Assembly: GCA_024399065.1 (NCBI GenBank)
Contig: JAKSIB010000009.1
Coordinates: forward strand, 53,620-117,619
Direction: 5' to 3'
Length of the DNA stretch: 64,000 nt
From: Fibrobacter sp.
GTDB lineage: Bacteria > Fibrobacterota > Fibrobacteria > Fibrobacterales > Fibrobacteraceae
Shown here piece by piece: positions 35,618-44,938 of this stretch (the stretch's first letter is position 1; each line of letters begins with the position of its first letter). The translations under genes were made by a program, and so were the position numbers. The notes under the pieces are model-generated. The model saw only the letters and a program-made list of their open reading frames with translations, did not search any database and was not told the DNA's origin.

Positions 35618-36106
35618 CTACTCTCTTTCCCATACTTGGAAGGCCGTCGGGAAATCGTTCTTTTCGTCGGCGGGAAAAAGTTCTTCGCTTACCATGCGCC
35701 AGCCTTCTCCCCAGTCCGGGAAGAACACGTCGCCATCCACATTGGCAAGGACTTTCGTAACATAAAGTTTTTTCACCAGAGGCATGGCAATCTTGTAGAT
35801 GGCTGCCCCACCGATAATGAAGCATTCGGATTCACCTGCGGCAGCAGATGCTTCCAGGGCGCTTTCCAGGGAACCGCAAACAACGCAACCGGGCGCTTCG
35901 AAGGAGGCGTTACGGGTCAGAACATAGTTCACGCGGTTAGGCAACGGGCGTCCAATGTCGTCGTAGTTCTTTCGACCCAGGACAATGGAATGACCTGTGG
36001 TAATAGCCTTGAAACGCTTGAGATCTGCAGAAAGATGCCAGGGCAAATGGCCGTCGCGGCCAATCACGTTATTCTCGGAAACAGCAACAATAGCGGAAAT
36101 AAGCAT
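35618..36106 (-). CDS. folA: Dihydrofolate reductase
   Basis: The 162-residue enzyme reduces dihydrofolate with NADPH. It has the typical ISAIVAVSENNVIGRDGHLPWHL start, the acidic active-site position after PWHLSAD, GRKNYDDIGRPLPNR, and a FIIGGAAIY Gly-Gly pair of the cofactor site. Length is normal. It follows thyA with an 86-base gap that has TTAGTG-type repeats. Working with ThyA, it regenerates tetrahydrofolate. Confidence 0.96.
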   Translation of the reverse strand: MLISAIVAVSENNVIGRDGHLPWHLSADLKRFKAITTGHSIVLGRKNYDDIGRPLPNRVNYVLTRNASFEAPGCVVCGSLESALEASAAAGESECFIIGGAAIYKIAMPLVKKLYVTKVLANVDGDVFFPDWGEGWRMVSEELFPADEKNDFPTAFQVWERE

Positions 36107-36114
36107 AGGAAATA

Positions 36115-36185
36115 GTGGTTAGTGGTTAGTGGTTAGTGATTAGTGATTAGAGGCAGGAAACTGACTACTGTTTACTAACCACTGA
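36115..36185. repeat. TTAGTGG-type short repeat with inverted arm
   Basis: GTGGTTAGTG units are followed by the inverse (TTTACTAACCACTGACCAC), between folA and thyA. A similar run is at 50021-50078. Confidence 0.6.
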
Positions 36186-36192
36186 CCACTAA

Positions 36193-37005
36193 TTAAACTG
36201 CGATGGGAGCCTTGATGGTCGGATAGGGATCGTAGTCCACCAGTTCAAAGTCCTCGAACCTGAATTCAAACAGGTCCTTCACGTCCGGATTGATCTTCAT
36301 GGTGGGAAGCTTTCGGGGAGTGCGGGTCAGCTGTTCCTTCACCTGTTCAAAGTGGTTGGAGTACAGGTGGGTATCGCCCAAGGTATGGATGAATTCACCC
36401 GGTTCGTAATCGCAGACCTGGGCAAGCATCATGGTCAAAAGCGCATAGGAAGCAATGTTGAACGGAACCCCCAGGAAGGTATCTGCGCTACGCTGGTACA
36501 GCTGGCAGGAAAGCTTACGCTTGCCGGAGGCGCCAACGCCGCCCACGTAGAACTGGAACAGGCAGTGGCAGGGCGGAAGAGCCATCTTGTCCACTTCGGA
36601 AACGTTCCAGGCGCACACCAGGTGGCGGCGGGAATCCGGATTGTTCTTGAGGCTGTTCACCAAATTCTGGATCTGGTCGATGTGGCCTCCATCAGGGGTG
36701 GGCCAGCTACGCCACTGGTGACCGTAGACCGGGCCCAGTTCGCCATTTTCGTCGGCCCATTCGTCCCAGATTGTCACCTTGTTATCGTGGAGGTACTTGA
36801 TGTTGGTGTCGCCCTTCAGGAACCACAAAAGTTCATGAATAATGGAGCGCAAGTGCAGTTTCTTGGTAGTCAGGCAGGGAAAGCCCTTGGACAAGTCATA
36901 GCGGTACTGGCGGCCAAAAACGGAGCGGGTGCCGGTGCCGGTACGGTCGGAACGGTCCACGCCGTTATCCATAATATCTTGAAGTAAGTCGAGGTATTGC
37001 TGCAT
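36193..37005 (-). CDS. thyA: Thymidylate synthase
   Basis: The 270-residue enzyme methylates dUMP using methylenetetrahydrofolate, producing dihydrofolate, which FolA recycles. The nucleophile Cys lies in [13 protein letters not shown]; the phosphate-binding part [14 protein letters not shown] is near the N-terminus, and the [17 protein letters not shown] segment is present. The C-terminal end is normal (API-A-V). The C-terminal region has the GDTHLYSNH motif. It precedes folA on the same strand. Confidence 0.97.
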   Translation of the reverse strand: MQQYLDLLQDIMDNGVDRSDRTGTGTRSVFGRQYRYDLSKGFPCLTTKKLHLRSIIHELLWFLKGDTNIKYLHDNKVTIWDEWADENGELGPVYGHQWRSWPTPDGGHIDQIQNLVNSLKNNPDSRRHLVCAWNVSEVDKMALPPCHCLFQFYVGGVGASGKRKLSCQLYQRSADTFLGVPFNIASYALLTMMLAQVCDYEPGEFIHTLGDTHLYSNHFEQVKEQLTRTPRKLPTMKINPDVKDLFEFRFEDFELVDYDPYPTIKAPIAV

Positions 37006-37009
37006 AAAA

Positions 37010-37083
37010 GGTTCGAGGTTCGAGGCGCGAGGTTTGAGGTTCGAGGCGCGAGGTTCGAGGCGCGAGGTTCGAGGTTTGAGGTC
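37010..37083. repeat. GAGGTTC/GAGGCGC heptamer repeat
   Basis: About ten degenerate heptamers (GAGGTTC, GAGGCGC, GAGGTTT) lie between thyA and the small gene at 37095. Confidence 0.75.
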
Positions 37084-37094
37084 GGCCTGACGGC

Positions 37095-37337
37095 CTAGAT
37101 GTCTGAAGGTTCTCCAAAGATTTCCAGTCGTTTGTAGGTCTTTGCATTCTCAACTTCCTTTTCACGAAGAAGGGCGTTGAGAGCATTCAAAATCAAATCC
37201 TGGGTATGGCGGGGAACAGGCTTCTTGCCAAGGCGAGCCTTCTGCACCATCTTATGATTCAGGTGGGCAGAATCCATCTCCACCACGTCGTGGTTGGAGG
37301 CGCCAATTTCAGTCAAAATTTCATCAAGTTTTGTCAT
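37095..37337 (-). CDS. Small conserved-looking protein, function unknown
   Basis: I do not recognise this 80-residue protein. It has an acidic N-terminus ([12 protein letters not shown]), a basic middle ([19 protein letters not shown]), and a helical tail with [16 protein letters not shown]. The middle and tail could form a helix-turn-helix, but that is weak. No clear ribosome-binding site precedes the ATG at 37337. It is on the same strand as thyA, 89 bases before its start, separated by the heptamer repeat. Confidence 0.55.
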   Translation of the reverse strand: MTKLDEILTEIGASNHDVVEMDSAHLNHKMVQKARLGKKPVPRHTQDLILNALNALLREKEVENAKTYKRLEIFGEPSDI

Positions 37338-37376
37338 ACAAAATAAAGATAAAACAAAAAAGACCTGACGTTTTAG

Positions 37377-37408
37377 AAAAAAGCCCCGGGAGGTTTCCCG
37401 AGGCTTGA
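37377..37408 (-). terminator. Terminator of the OmpA-type gene
   Basis: Read leftward, AGCCTCGGGA pairs with CCCGGGGCT around AACCT and ends in TTTTTT, about 30 bases past the stop at 37436. Confidence 0.85.
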
Positions 37409-37435
37409 TTTTCTACGATTTCGTGAGATTTTTCA

Positions 37436-40411
37436 CTATTCAGCGACGAAATTGCTTTCGCACTTGGTACCGTCGTTATCCGGTGTTGCGAAGTGCATTT
37501 CAATACGACGATTCATTTCGCGGCCTTCTTCAGTTCCGTTGTCGTCTACCGGGCAAGAAGATCCCATACCGATAGCCTTGATACGGTTCTTCTTGATGCC
37601 AGCCTTGGTCAGAGCCTTCATCACTTCCTTGGCGCGGTTTTCAGAAAGTTTCTGGTTGGAAGCTTCCTTACCCACGTTGTCGGTATGACCCTGAATCACG
37701 ATGTTCAAATCCATGTATTCTTCGGTGTTCAGCTTCTTGGCAACGTTCTTGAGAATCAACTTGGCATTGGATTCCAAGGTAGCCTTGCCAGACTTGAAGG
37801 TCACGCCATCTAGCTTTTCAACAGCCTTCTTCGGGCAGCCGTGGCCATCGTCACCAGCCACATCCGGGCAGCGGTCGATGCCAGTACACTGGTCAGCAAA
37901 CTGCTTGGTAAGCTTCTTGGTGGTCACCCATTCAGAGCAAACGCCATCATGGTCAGCATCCGGTTCGTCGTCAGACGGGCAACCGTTGTTCCAGTCCGGA
38001 CCCGGTTCGTCTTCGCAACGGTCGTAACCGGAGCATTCATCGGCAAACTTGTCCAGCAACTTCTGCTTGGTCACCCAAGGAGAGCAGAGACCGTCTTCAT
38101 CGGGGTCGGCAGCCTGAGCCGGGCAACCCTTGTTCCAATCCGGGCCTGCTTCGTCTTCGCACTTGTCAGTACCCTTACATACATCCTTGAACTTGGCGCT
38201 CAAGCCCTTCTTGGCAACCCACGGAGAGCAAAGACCGTCACCATCCGGGTCGGGCTGGTCGTCAGACGGACAACCCTTGTTCCAGTCCGGACCGGCTTCG
38301 TCTTCGCACATGTCCTTGCCAGTGCAAACGTCAGCAAACTTAGAGGCCCAGCCCTTCTTGGCTACCCACTGAGAGCAGAGACCATCCTTATCCGGGTCCG
38401 GGTCATCCACAGGGCAACCCTTGTTCCATTCCGGACCAGCTTCGGTATCGCACTTGTCAATGCCGTGGCACATTTCAGCAAACTGCTTCTGCATCTTCTT
38501 TTCAGTTACCCACGGAGCGCAGAGGCTGTCACCGTCGATGTCCGGATTGTCCATGGGGCAACCCTGGGCAAACTGTTCGCCAGCTTCAGTGGGACACTTG
38601 TCGATGCCGGTGCAGATATCATCGTACTGATCCTGCATACCCTTTTCGGTAACCCATGCGTCGCAAACGCCGTCACCATCGGTATCCGGCAAGCCCAGGG
38701 GGCAGCCTTCGTTGGAGGCGGGACCATGTTCACTGGGGCACTTATCGATACCCTTACAAGACTTTTCAATGAACCATTCGTTGGCGATGGTTTCATCTTC
38801 TGCAGCCTTTTCGAAGTAGTAACCCATCTTCTTTTCAGAAACCCACGGGTCGCAGAGGCCGTCACCATCGATATCCGGGTCATCCCACGGGCAACCCTTG
38901 TTAGCCTTGGTACCAGCTTCACCCGGGCACATGTCGTAGCCCTGGCAAACGTCAGCAAAATCCGCCATCACGCCTTCGTCGGTAACCCACGGAGAGCACA
39001 TACCATCTTCATCCGGGTCCGGCTTCTTGCCCGGGCAACCGTTGAACTTAGGATCGCCAGCCTGAGCCGGGCATTCATCGATACCCTTACAGATCTTCTT
39101 GAACTTCTTGGTCATCTTCTTCTGGGCAACCCAAGGATCGCAGACGCCGTCCTTATCCGGGTCCGGATCGGCAAGTTCGCAACCATCTTCACCTTCACCA
39201 GGTTCGTTGGGGCACTTGTCTACGCCTTCGCAGATTTCAGAATATTCGTCTTCAAAGCCCTTTTCATAAACCCAGGCATCGCAAACGCCGTCTTCGTCGG
39301 AGTCCGGATTACCCAACGGGCAACCGCGGTTCAAACGATGACCATAGTCATCCGGGCAGTCATCGTCGTTATCCATGACACCATCGCCGTCGCGGTCCTG
39401 GGGCAGCAGGAATCCGCTCCAGGTAATACCGGCGTAAATCGGATGGTTGAAGGACTTGGGCCATGCAAAGGCGCCAGACCATTCGACAGAACCACCAGCG
39501 TGAATATCCAGGCCAATAGGCAGATGGAACACGATAGCGGCAGTAGCTCGGTTCTTGAAGACCTTTTCAGTAGATTCGGCCACAGTAATGGAGTCGATAA
39601 TCATGTCCTGTTCCCAAAGGTCCTTTCCAATAACGACTTCTTCCGTGGTCGGAGCCACATAGTTGTAGTCCAGGGACCACTGGTAGCTCAAAAAGATGGA
39701 GAGGAAGTCCAACGGGAAGAATTCCACGGCGCCAGAAGCGTAGTACTTGAACTTTTCACCATATTCAACGCCAACCTGATTTTCAGAGGAAATCAGATAC
39801 GTGACACCATCAGCCCCATCCAGTTTATCCGGAACTCGTATGGTATAGTAGGCGGAGTCTGCCACCAAGGCGTAATTCAAGCCACCGTTAAGGTGGATGA
39901 GGAACGGAACGTCATGGCTCTTGTCAAAGTCCAAGGTAAAGGCAACGCCACCGTTAATGGCAACATCGGACATCTTGCTCAATGCGGCTCCACCATAGAT
40001 GGCGAGGTCCACCGGCTGGTCTTCAGGCAGAGGGAAGCGGAACTTCATGTCTGCACGGCCGATCCACTTGGAGAAGTGCTTCTGGCCATTGAACTGCTTG
40101 ACCATGTCCTCGCCCTCTTTGTACTTAGCCTGAATGTAGGTTTCAGGAAGGGTAAGGCCCAAATCGAAATAATCACTGATGCCGATAGCAAAACCAGCAT
40201 TTGCGTTAGCGCCTTCATACTCCACAGCGCCATCATAGGAACCAAAGCCAATGTCATTCAACAACACGAACACCAGCTTGGAGTTTCCAAGAGACTGGGC
40301 AGACTGGGTTTCATTAACACCAGCAAAACCATGTTTGTTAATGGTCTTAGCATGTTCGGCAAAGGCTGAAGTTGCCAAAGCCAGCGCAAGCCCCATTGCT
40401 ATTTTTTTCAT
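37436..40411 (-). CDS. OmpA-family outer-membrane protein with ten long calcium-type repeats
   Basis: The 991-residue protein has a signal peptide (residues 1-18, ending AFAE), and starts at 40411 behind AAGGAG. Residues about 25-340 form a beta-rich, probably outer-membrane barrel. One short thrombospondin-3-type repeat (DRDGDGVMDNDDDCPDD) follows, then ten longer repeats of about 47-60 residues. Each has DxDGxC, PWV or AWV, a K-rich helix, CxGxDxC, and GCP. The Asp pattern suggests calcium binding and the cysteines suggest disulfides. The last about 110 residues form an OmpA peptidoglycan-binding domain (QGHTDNVG, NRAKEV, EGREMNRRIE). It should link the outer membrane to peptidoglycan through a long rigid stalk. 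Confidence 0.92.
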   Translation of the reverse strand: MKKIAMGLALALATSAFAEHAKTINKHGFAGVNETQSAQSLGNSKLVFVLLNDIGFGSYDGAVEYEGANANAGFAIGISDYFDLGLTLPETYIQAKYKEGEDMVKQFNGQKHFSKWIGRADMKFRFPLPEDQPVDLAIYGGAALSKMSDVAINGGVAFTLDFDKSHDVPFLIHLNGGLNYALVADSAYYTIRVPDKLDGADGVTYLISSENQVGVEYGEKFKYYASGAVEFFPLDFLSIFLSYQWSLDYNYVAPTTEEVVIGKDLWEQDMIIDSITVAESTEKVFKNRATAAIVFHLPIGLDIHAGGSVEWSGAFAWPKSFNHPIYAGITWSGFLLPQDRDGDGVMDNDDDCPDDYGHRLNRGCPLGNPDSDEDGVCDAWVYEKGFEDEYSEICEGVDKCPNEPGEGEDGCELADPDPDKDGVCDPWVAQKKMTKKFKKICKGIDECPAQAGDPKFNGCPGKKPDPDEDGMCSPWVTDEGVMADFADVCQGYDMCPGEAGTKANKGCPWDDPDIDGDGLCDPWVSEKKMGYYFEKAAEDETIANEWFIEKSCKGIDKCPSEHGPASNEGCPLGLPDTDGDGVCDAWVTEKGMQDQYDDICTGIDKCPTEAGEQFAQGCPMDNPDIDGDSLCAPWVTEKKMQKQFAEMCHGIDKCDTEAGPEWNKGCPVDDPDPDKDGLCSQWVAKKGWASKFADVCTGKDMCEDEAGPDWNKGCPSDDQPDPDGDGLCSPWVAKKGLSAKFKDVCKGTDKCEDEAGPDWNKGCPAQAADPDEDGLCSPWVTKQKLLDKFADECSGYDRCEDEPGPDWNNGCPSDDEPDADHDGVCSEWVTTKKLTKQFADQCTGIDRCPDVAGDDGHGCPKKAVEKLDGVTFKSGKATLESNAKLILKNVAKKLNTEEYMDLNIVIQGHTDNVGKEASNQKLSENRAKEVMKALTKAGIKKNRIKAIGMGSSCPVDDNGTEEGREMNRRIEMHFATPDNDGTKCESNFVAE

Positions 40412-40498
40412 AGCTACTCCTTATGAGGGGAATTTCACCAAACCTAACTTATCCCCGATAATTATTTTCAAGAAATATAGTTTCCAATAAACTTTTCA

Positions 40499-41197
40499 TT
40501 AAAAACTTTTTCCGAAAATGTCTGGATAAAGCCTACAAATACTGGTAAAACCCATTTTCCCTATAATTATATGGTCCAAAACGGGAATTTGTATAATTTT
40601 CCCCGCCGCACACAAGACCTTTGTTATGCCGATATCCTCGGGGCTGGGCACGGTGGCCCCCGACGGATGGTTATGTGCGAATATCACAGACACGGCGCGG
40701 TCCTCGATAGCCTTGGCAAAAGCCTCACGGGGATGAACCGGAGTCTGGTTCACAAGCCCAGTGGTCAGCTCATGAACCTTTATAATAAGGTTAGCGGAAT
40801 TCAACGTCACCAGAACCAAATGTTCCTGCTCCTCATATTTCATATAGGAGAGCCTGGAGACCAGATCTTCAGGGGCATTAACCGCCATGGCCTTGTCACT
40901 TAGTATATAACGGCCCGACAATTCCAGGCAAGCCAGGATCTGTGAGGCCTTAACCTTTCCCAAACCATGGATTTTTCGAAGCTTCTCCAAGGTTGGAATG
41001 GTCGTTTCCGTCGAAAGGAAGTTGGAAAGCCGTCTTGCAAGTTCAAAAACATCGCAATTTTGGCATCCACTGCCCAAAATCAGGGCAAGAAGTTCCTCGT
41101 TACTCATGGAATCGGCCCCATAGCACTCTATTTTTTCTCTTGGCAGCAGTTTTTTATTTGTAGCAGGGCAATCATCTCGTTCTTTTTTCACAACCAT
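40499..41197 (-). CDS. radC: RadC/JAMM-family protein
   Basis: The 232-residue protein has an N-terminal helix-hairpin-helix part (EKLRKIHGLGKVKASQI) and a C-terminal JAMM/MPN metal domain with FAHNHPSG and a later Asp in PSPEDIGIT, as in RadC. The name came from a disputed link to DNA repair; the actual function is uncertain. I chose the ATG at 41197, preceded by AAAGGA, over the longer frame from 41266. It reads divergently from ilvB, 212 bases apart; this interval is A+T-rich and should hold both promoters. Confidence 0.9.
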   Translation of the reverse strand: MVVKKERDDCPATNKKLLPREKIECYGADSMSNEELLALILGSGCQNCDVFELARRLSNFLSTETTIPTLEKLRKIHGLGKVKASQILACLELSGRYILSDKAMAVNAPEDLVSRLSYMKYEEQEHLVLVTLNSANLIIKVHELTTGLVNQTPVHPREAFAKAIEDRAVSVIFAHNHPSGATVPSPEDIGITKVLCAAGKIIQIPVLDHIIIGKMGFTSICRLYPDIFGKSF

Positions 41198-41409
41198 ACA
41201 GGTCCTTTCGTTAAAGGTTTCTGTCCTATAAACGGATTTTTCCAAAAATCGGGTACTTTTTTCCAAAATTTTTCTTCAAAAACACGAAACTTTCGTGAAA
41301 AAATTCACTTTTTCCCATAAAAAGCCCTTTACCTGTAGCCATTTTAAGTTCAACAGACTATATTTTCGGCATAAAATTTCAAAGTAAAACCATCCGAAAA
41401 GGAATTTTT

Positions 41410-43128
41410 ATGGCAAATAAAACCTTAAGCGGTGCAGAAGTGATCATCGAATGCCTCAAGCGTGAAGGCATCGACACCATCTTCGGCTATCCTGGTGGAT
41501 CCGCAATTCCGATGTTTGACGCAATCCTTGATTCCAACATCAAGGTTGTCCTCACCCGTCATGAACAGGGTGCAACCCACATGGCTGACGGCTATGCTCG
41601 TCAGACCGGCAAGGTGGGCGTGGCTCTCGTGACCTCCGGTCCGGGCGCAACCAATACCTTCACTGGTATTTATACTGCTCTTATGGATTCCAGCCCCATC
41701 GTGGTGTTGGCCGCACAGACCACCACCCCGAACCTGGGTAAGGACGCTTTCCAGGAATGCGACACCAGCGGTATGACTTTCGCTGCTGTTAAGCACTCCT
41801 ACCTGGTGAAGGATCCCAACGACCTTCCCCGCATCATGAAGGAAGCTTTCCACATTGCACGCACTGGCCGTCCGGGTCCCGTGCTCATCGACCTCCCGAA
41901 GGACGTGACCGCAGGTGCTTGCACCGCTCCGTTCACCGACCAGATGGACCTTCCGGGCTACAAGATTCCCACCTACGCTTCTGCTGAAAGCGTCGAAAAG
42001 GCTGCAGAATACTTGAAGAAGTCCAAGAAGCCCCTCCTCCTCGTTGGCCACGGCGCAATGATTTCTGGCGCATCCCGCCAGGTGAAGGAACTTGCTGAAA
42101 AGCTCCAGGCTCCGGTGGCTTGCACACTGCTTGGCCTCGGCACCTTCCCCACCGACCACGAACTTTCTCTCGGCATGCTGGGCATGCACGGTACCGTGTA
42201 CGCCAACAAGGCTGTTCTGGATTGCGACTTGATCCTCTCCATCGGCTCCCGCTGGGACGACCGTATCACCGGCAAGCTTGAAGTGTTCTGTAAGGACGCT
42301 ATCAAGATGCACATCGACATCGATCCTGCCGAAGAAGGCAAGGTTCTCCAGCCGGATGTGTTCATGTGCGGCGATGCAAAGATGGTTCTTGAACAGCTCC
42401 TCCCGCTGGTTGGCAAGCTGGACACCGCTGAATGGGTCAAGACCTGCCAGACCTGGAAGAAGCGCTTCCCGCTGACCTACCCGAAGCAGGGCGGTCTCCG
42501 TATGCAGCACATCGTGCAGACTGTTAGCGACCTCACCAAGGGTAACGCCATCGTTACTACCGACGTGGGTCAGCATCAGATGTGGGTGGCTCAGTACTTC
42601 CACATCAACAACCCCCGTCAGCTCCACTCCAGTGGCGGCGCAGGCACCATGGGCTTCGGCCTTCCGTCTGCAATCGGCGCAGCATTCGGCAACACTACTG
42701 GTTGGCCGGTCTGCAGCTTCAGCGGCGACGGTGGTTTCCAGATGACCGAATTTGAACTTGCTACCGCAGCACTCCACAAGTTGCCCATCAAGATCTTCGT
42801 TCTTGACAACAAGTACCTGGGCATGGTGCGTCAGTGGCAGGAACTGTTCTACGATCACCGCTACTCCAGCGTTGACATGCAGGGCAACCCCGACTTCGTG
42901 AAGCTGGCAGAAGCTTACGGCATTCCGGGTCTCCGCATCAAGCGCGCTGCTGATGCAGAACGCATGATCCAGAAGGCTTTGGACTATAAGGATGGTCCGA
43001 TCCTCATCTGGTGCGAATGCGAAAAGGAAGACAACGTGTTCCCGATGATTCCGGCTGGTGCTCCGCTCACCTCCATGATCACTGAACAGCCCAAGACTCA
43101 GCTCGACAAGCCGACAGGATCGACCTAA
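41410..43128 (+). CDS. ilvB: Acetolactate synthase, large (catalytic) subunit
   Basis: The 572-residue thiamine diphosphate enzyme makes acetolactate or acetohydroxybutyrate, the first shared step of valine, leucine and isoleucine synthesis. It has the catalytic Glu in TRHEQGATHMADG, a FAD-binding middle domain, and the ThDP motif GDGGFQM followed by NNKYLGMVRQWQ (the usual N in GDG-N motif is at the end of the segment). The start has AAAAGGA. It is followed by ilvH after 21 bases. No leader peptide or attenuator was recognised upstream. Confidence 0.96.
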   Translation: MANKTLSGAEVIIECLKREGIDTIFGYPGGSAIPMFDAILDSNIKVVLTRHEQGATHMADGYARQTGKVGVALVTSGPGATNTFTGIYTALMDSSPIVVLAAQTTTPNLGKDAFQECDTSGMTFAAVKHSYLVKDPNDLPRIMKEAFHIARTGRPGPVLIDLPKDVTAGACTAPFTDQMDLPGYKIPTYASAESVEKAAEYLKKSKKPLLLVGHGAMISGASRQVKELAEKLQAPVACTLLGLGTFPTDHELSLGMLGMHGTVYANKAVLDCDLILSIGSRWDDRITGKLEVFCKDAIKMHIDIDPAEEGKVLQPDVFMCGDAKMVLEQLLPLVGKLDTAEWVKTCQTWKKRFPLTYPKQGGLRMQHIVQTVSDLTKGNAIVTTDVGQHQMWVAQYFHINNPRQLHSSGGAGTMGFGLPSAIGAAFGNTTGWPVCSFSGDGGFQMTEFELATAALHKLPIKIFVLDNKYLGMVRQWQELFYDHRYSSVDMQGNPDFVKLAEAYGIPGLRIKRAADAERMIQKALDYKDGPILIWCECEKEDNVFPMIPAGAPLTSMITEQPKTQLDKPTGST

Positions 43129-43149
43129 TCACGGAAAGGAGATATAAAA

Positions 43150-43644
43150 ATGATTTCTACAGCTCATTCTATTAGCTTGTTAGTTGCAAACCGCCCGGGC
43201 GTGCTCGTTCGCATCTCCCTGGTGTTCTCCCGCCGTGGCTACAACATCGACTCTCTCGTCGTGTCCCCCACGCTGGACCCCAACTTTAGCCGCATGAACA
43301 TTGTGGCTCACGGTAACCCGGAAATCTTGATGCAGATCATCAAGCAGCTGGAAAAGCTGGTTGACGTTGTGCAGGCCAAGGACCACACCAACATGAACGT
43401 GGTGGAAAAGGAACTTGCCTTGATCAAGGTTCGTTGCGCTCCCGAACAGCGTACCGAAATCCTCCAGCTCTGCGATCACTTCAAGGCTGTTACCGTTGAC
43501 ATGACTGAAAACTCCATGATCATCCAGATTACCGGTAACTCCGATAAGATCGATGCCATGAAGAGCCTGTGCCAGAAATTCGAAATCGTCGAATACATCC
43601 GCACCGGTAAGGTCATCATGCTCCGCGGTGAAGACAAAACCTAG
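43150..43644 (+). CDS. ilvH: Acetolactate synthase, small (regulatory) subunit
   Basis: The 164-residue protein has an N-terminal ACT domain (SLLVANRPGVLVRISLVFSRRGYNI) that binds valine in relatives, and a C-terminal domain from about residue 85. It activates and feedback-controls IlvB. AAAGGAG precedes its ATG. A covarying hairpin repeat begins just after its stop. Confidence 0.95.
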   Translation: MISTAHSISLLVANRPGVLVRISLVFSRRGYNIDSLVVSPTLDPNFSRMNIVAHGNPEILMQIIKQLEKLVDVVQAKDHTNMNVVEKELALIKVRCAPEQRTEILQLCDHFKAVTVDMTENSMIIQITGNSDKIDAMKSLCQKFEIVEYIRTGKVIMLRGEDKT

Positions 43645-43700
43645 CAAGGTGAGAGTCGCGAAAATGAGTTCACTCATTTTCATGACCGAACCGCAGCAGG
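43645..43700 (+). repeat. Structured repeat with covarying hairpin (second copy)
   Basis: CAAGGTGAGAGTCGC, the 22-base hairpin at 43660-43681 with loop TTCA, and ATGACCGAACCGCAGC match the element at 27966-28020, with compensating changes in the stem. A longer stem (GCAGTTTC / GAAACTGC) follows. Confidence 0.75.
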
Positions 43701-43771
43701 TTGCAGTTTCAAGCGAAGCGCAGAAACTGCCAGACTTAACGAGACGAGAGATTGTCTAGAGTAGTCCGTCA

Positions 43772-43815
43772 AAAAAATCCTCAGTGAAGAACTGAGGGTT
43801 TTCTTTTTTTTATTT
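43772..43815. terminator. Bidirectional terminator between ilvH and the acidic protein gene
   Basis: CCTCAGT and ACTGAGG pair around GAAGA; A and T runs lie on the two sides. It serves both convergent genes. Confidence 0.85.
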
Positions 43816-43827
43816 GCTTTGATTGAA

Positions 43828-44241
43828 TTAGAAGCCGAGCACGGCTTCGGAAATTTCGTTGGCTTCGTCGGAGCCAAAGTCGGCGTAGTCCGGATTGAAT
43901 TCGCCCCAGCCATCGCTGGTTCCGCATTCCACGCCCACTTCAAAGGAAGACCACTTGAAGGCGCCGAACACATGCTCAAAACGTTCCATCAGTTCGGAGA
44001 AGAATTCTTCGGGAAGTCCGTCTTCTGCAACCATGGTTCCGTCCATGGCCAAAAGTTCTGTTTCCGGCAGTTCTTCGAAACGACATTCATACTCGTCGTT
44101 CATGATTTCATCCACAGAATACCAGTCGCCAGAATCTTCGTGAGGCAACTCTGCTTCGGGGAACTGTTCCAAGAAAGCGTCGTAAAGGGCAGAGAGGTCA
44201 TCCCTGACACCAACGAAACGCATTAATATTCGACTTTCCAT
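43828..44241 (-). CDS. Acidic protein of unknown function
   Basis: I do not recognise this 137-residue protein. The ATG at 44241 has AGGAGA in front, so the longer frame to 44286 was not used. It is strongly acidic, begins ESRILMRFVGVRDDLSALYD and has SSFEVGVECGTSDGWGEF. No membrane part or signal is seen. It stands alone between terminator and the tmRNA gene. Confidence 0.7.
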   Translation of the reverse strand: MESRILMRFVGVRDDLSALYDAFLEQFPEAELPHEDSGDWYSVDEIMNDEYECRFEELPETELLAMDGTMVAEDGLPEEFFSELMERFEHVFGAFKWSSFEVGVECGTSDGWGEFNPDYADFGSDEANEISEAVLGF

Positions 44242-44299
44242 TTTTTCTCCTAGTGTTACAAACAATATAAGAAAACATTTGTACAAGCGGGAAGCATAA

Positions 44300-44335
44300 A
44301 AAAAAGACCGCAGCCTTTTGGGCTACAGTCTTTTA
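44300..44335 (-). terminator. Terminator of tmRNA
   Basis: Read leftward, AGACTGTAGCC pairs with GGCTGCGGTCT around CAAAA and is followed by eight T. Confidence 0.9.
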
Positions 44336-44336
44336 G

Positions 44337-44694
44337 TGGAGGTGAGGGGAGTCGAACCCCTGTCCAAAGTCACATCCCTGTCCATTCCTACAAGCTTTCC
44401 CTTCGCATTTAAGATCTCGTCTAATCCACGCCCAAGAAGGTCGGCGCGGACTTTGACCAGCCTAGTAAATCTCGGGACCTGCACCCAGGCATTACATTTC
44501 CCTATCCCATATTGCGTCCGGACGTACTACCCAATGGGAGTGAGTCGAGGCCCGGCGTTGCCGATTAATTAGGCAGCGAGTGCGTAGTTTTCTTCAGCAC
44601 TTATTTTTTTTCAGACTTTTTAACGGGAGCCCTCGTCTGAGACCCCGGCTTGCAACTAACACTTCAGTAACCCTGTCGAAACCAGATCACCCCC
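44337..44694 (-). ncRNA. ssrA: Transfer-messenger RNA
   Basis: Read leftward, the 358-base RNA starts GGGGGTGATCTGGTTTCGAC and ends GGTTCGACTCCCCTCACCTCCA, so the ends form the tRNA-like acceptor (GGGGGTG / CACCTCC) and T arm. The tag frame at 44598-44569 starts at GCT and reads AEENYALAA, then TAA. This matches the usual ALAA-COOH end that proteases recognise. CCA is not encoded. It frees stalled ribosomes with SmpB, which is not in this window. Confidence 0.97.
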
Positions 44695-44820
44695 GGTAAT
44701 TAGTAGGATAACACAAAATATAGTAAACTTTCGTCCCTACGTAACACATATCGTTCTTTACGTGGCTTTTGTAAATTTTTGTCGAGCCACGACATTAGGA
44801 GGAACAAAGCTATTTGCCGC

Positions 44821-44897
44821 TTGTTAACGAAATCGTTAACTAATATGCCCATTTTTTACTCATAATCGCCATTGTTTGTTAACCAAAACGTTAACAA
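44821..44897. promoter_or_regulatory. Two 22-bp GTTAAC palindromes (possible operator)
   Basis: TTGTTAAC-x-AAA-x-CGTTAAC is present at 44821-44842 and 44876-44897. GTTAAC starts at 44823, 44835, 44878 and 44890. The pair is 55 bp apart, 127-203 bases upstream of tmRNA and just beyond the epimerase stop. The stretch 44695-44938 has no gene. Confidence 0.55.
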
Positions 44898-44938
44898 GTG
44901 CCGAAAACAAGTTCCAAAGCGAAGCTGTAAAAACCAAG

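Noticed and set aside
41267..41409. Attenuator or leader peptide for ilvB
   Set aside because: No short frame rich in Val, Leu or Ile and no clear terminator/anti-terminator pair is present.
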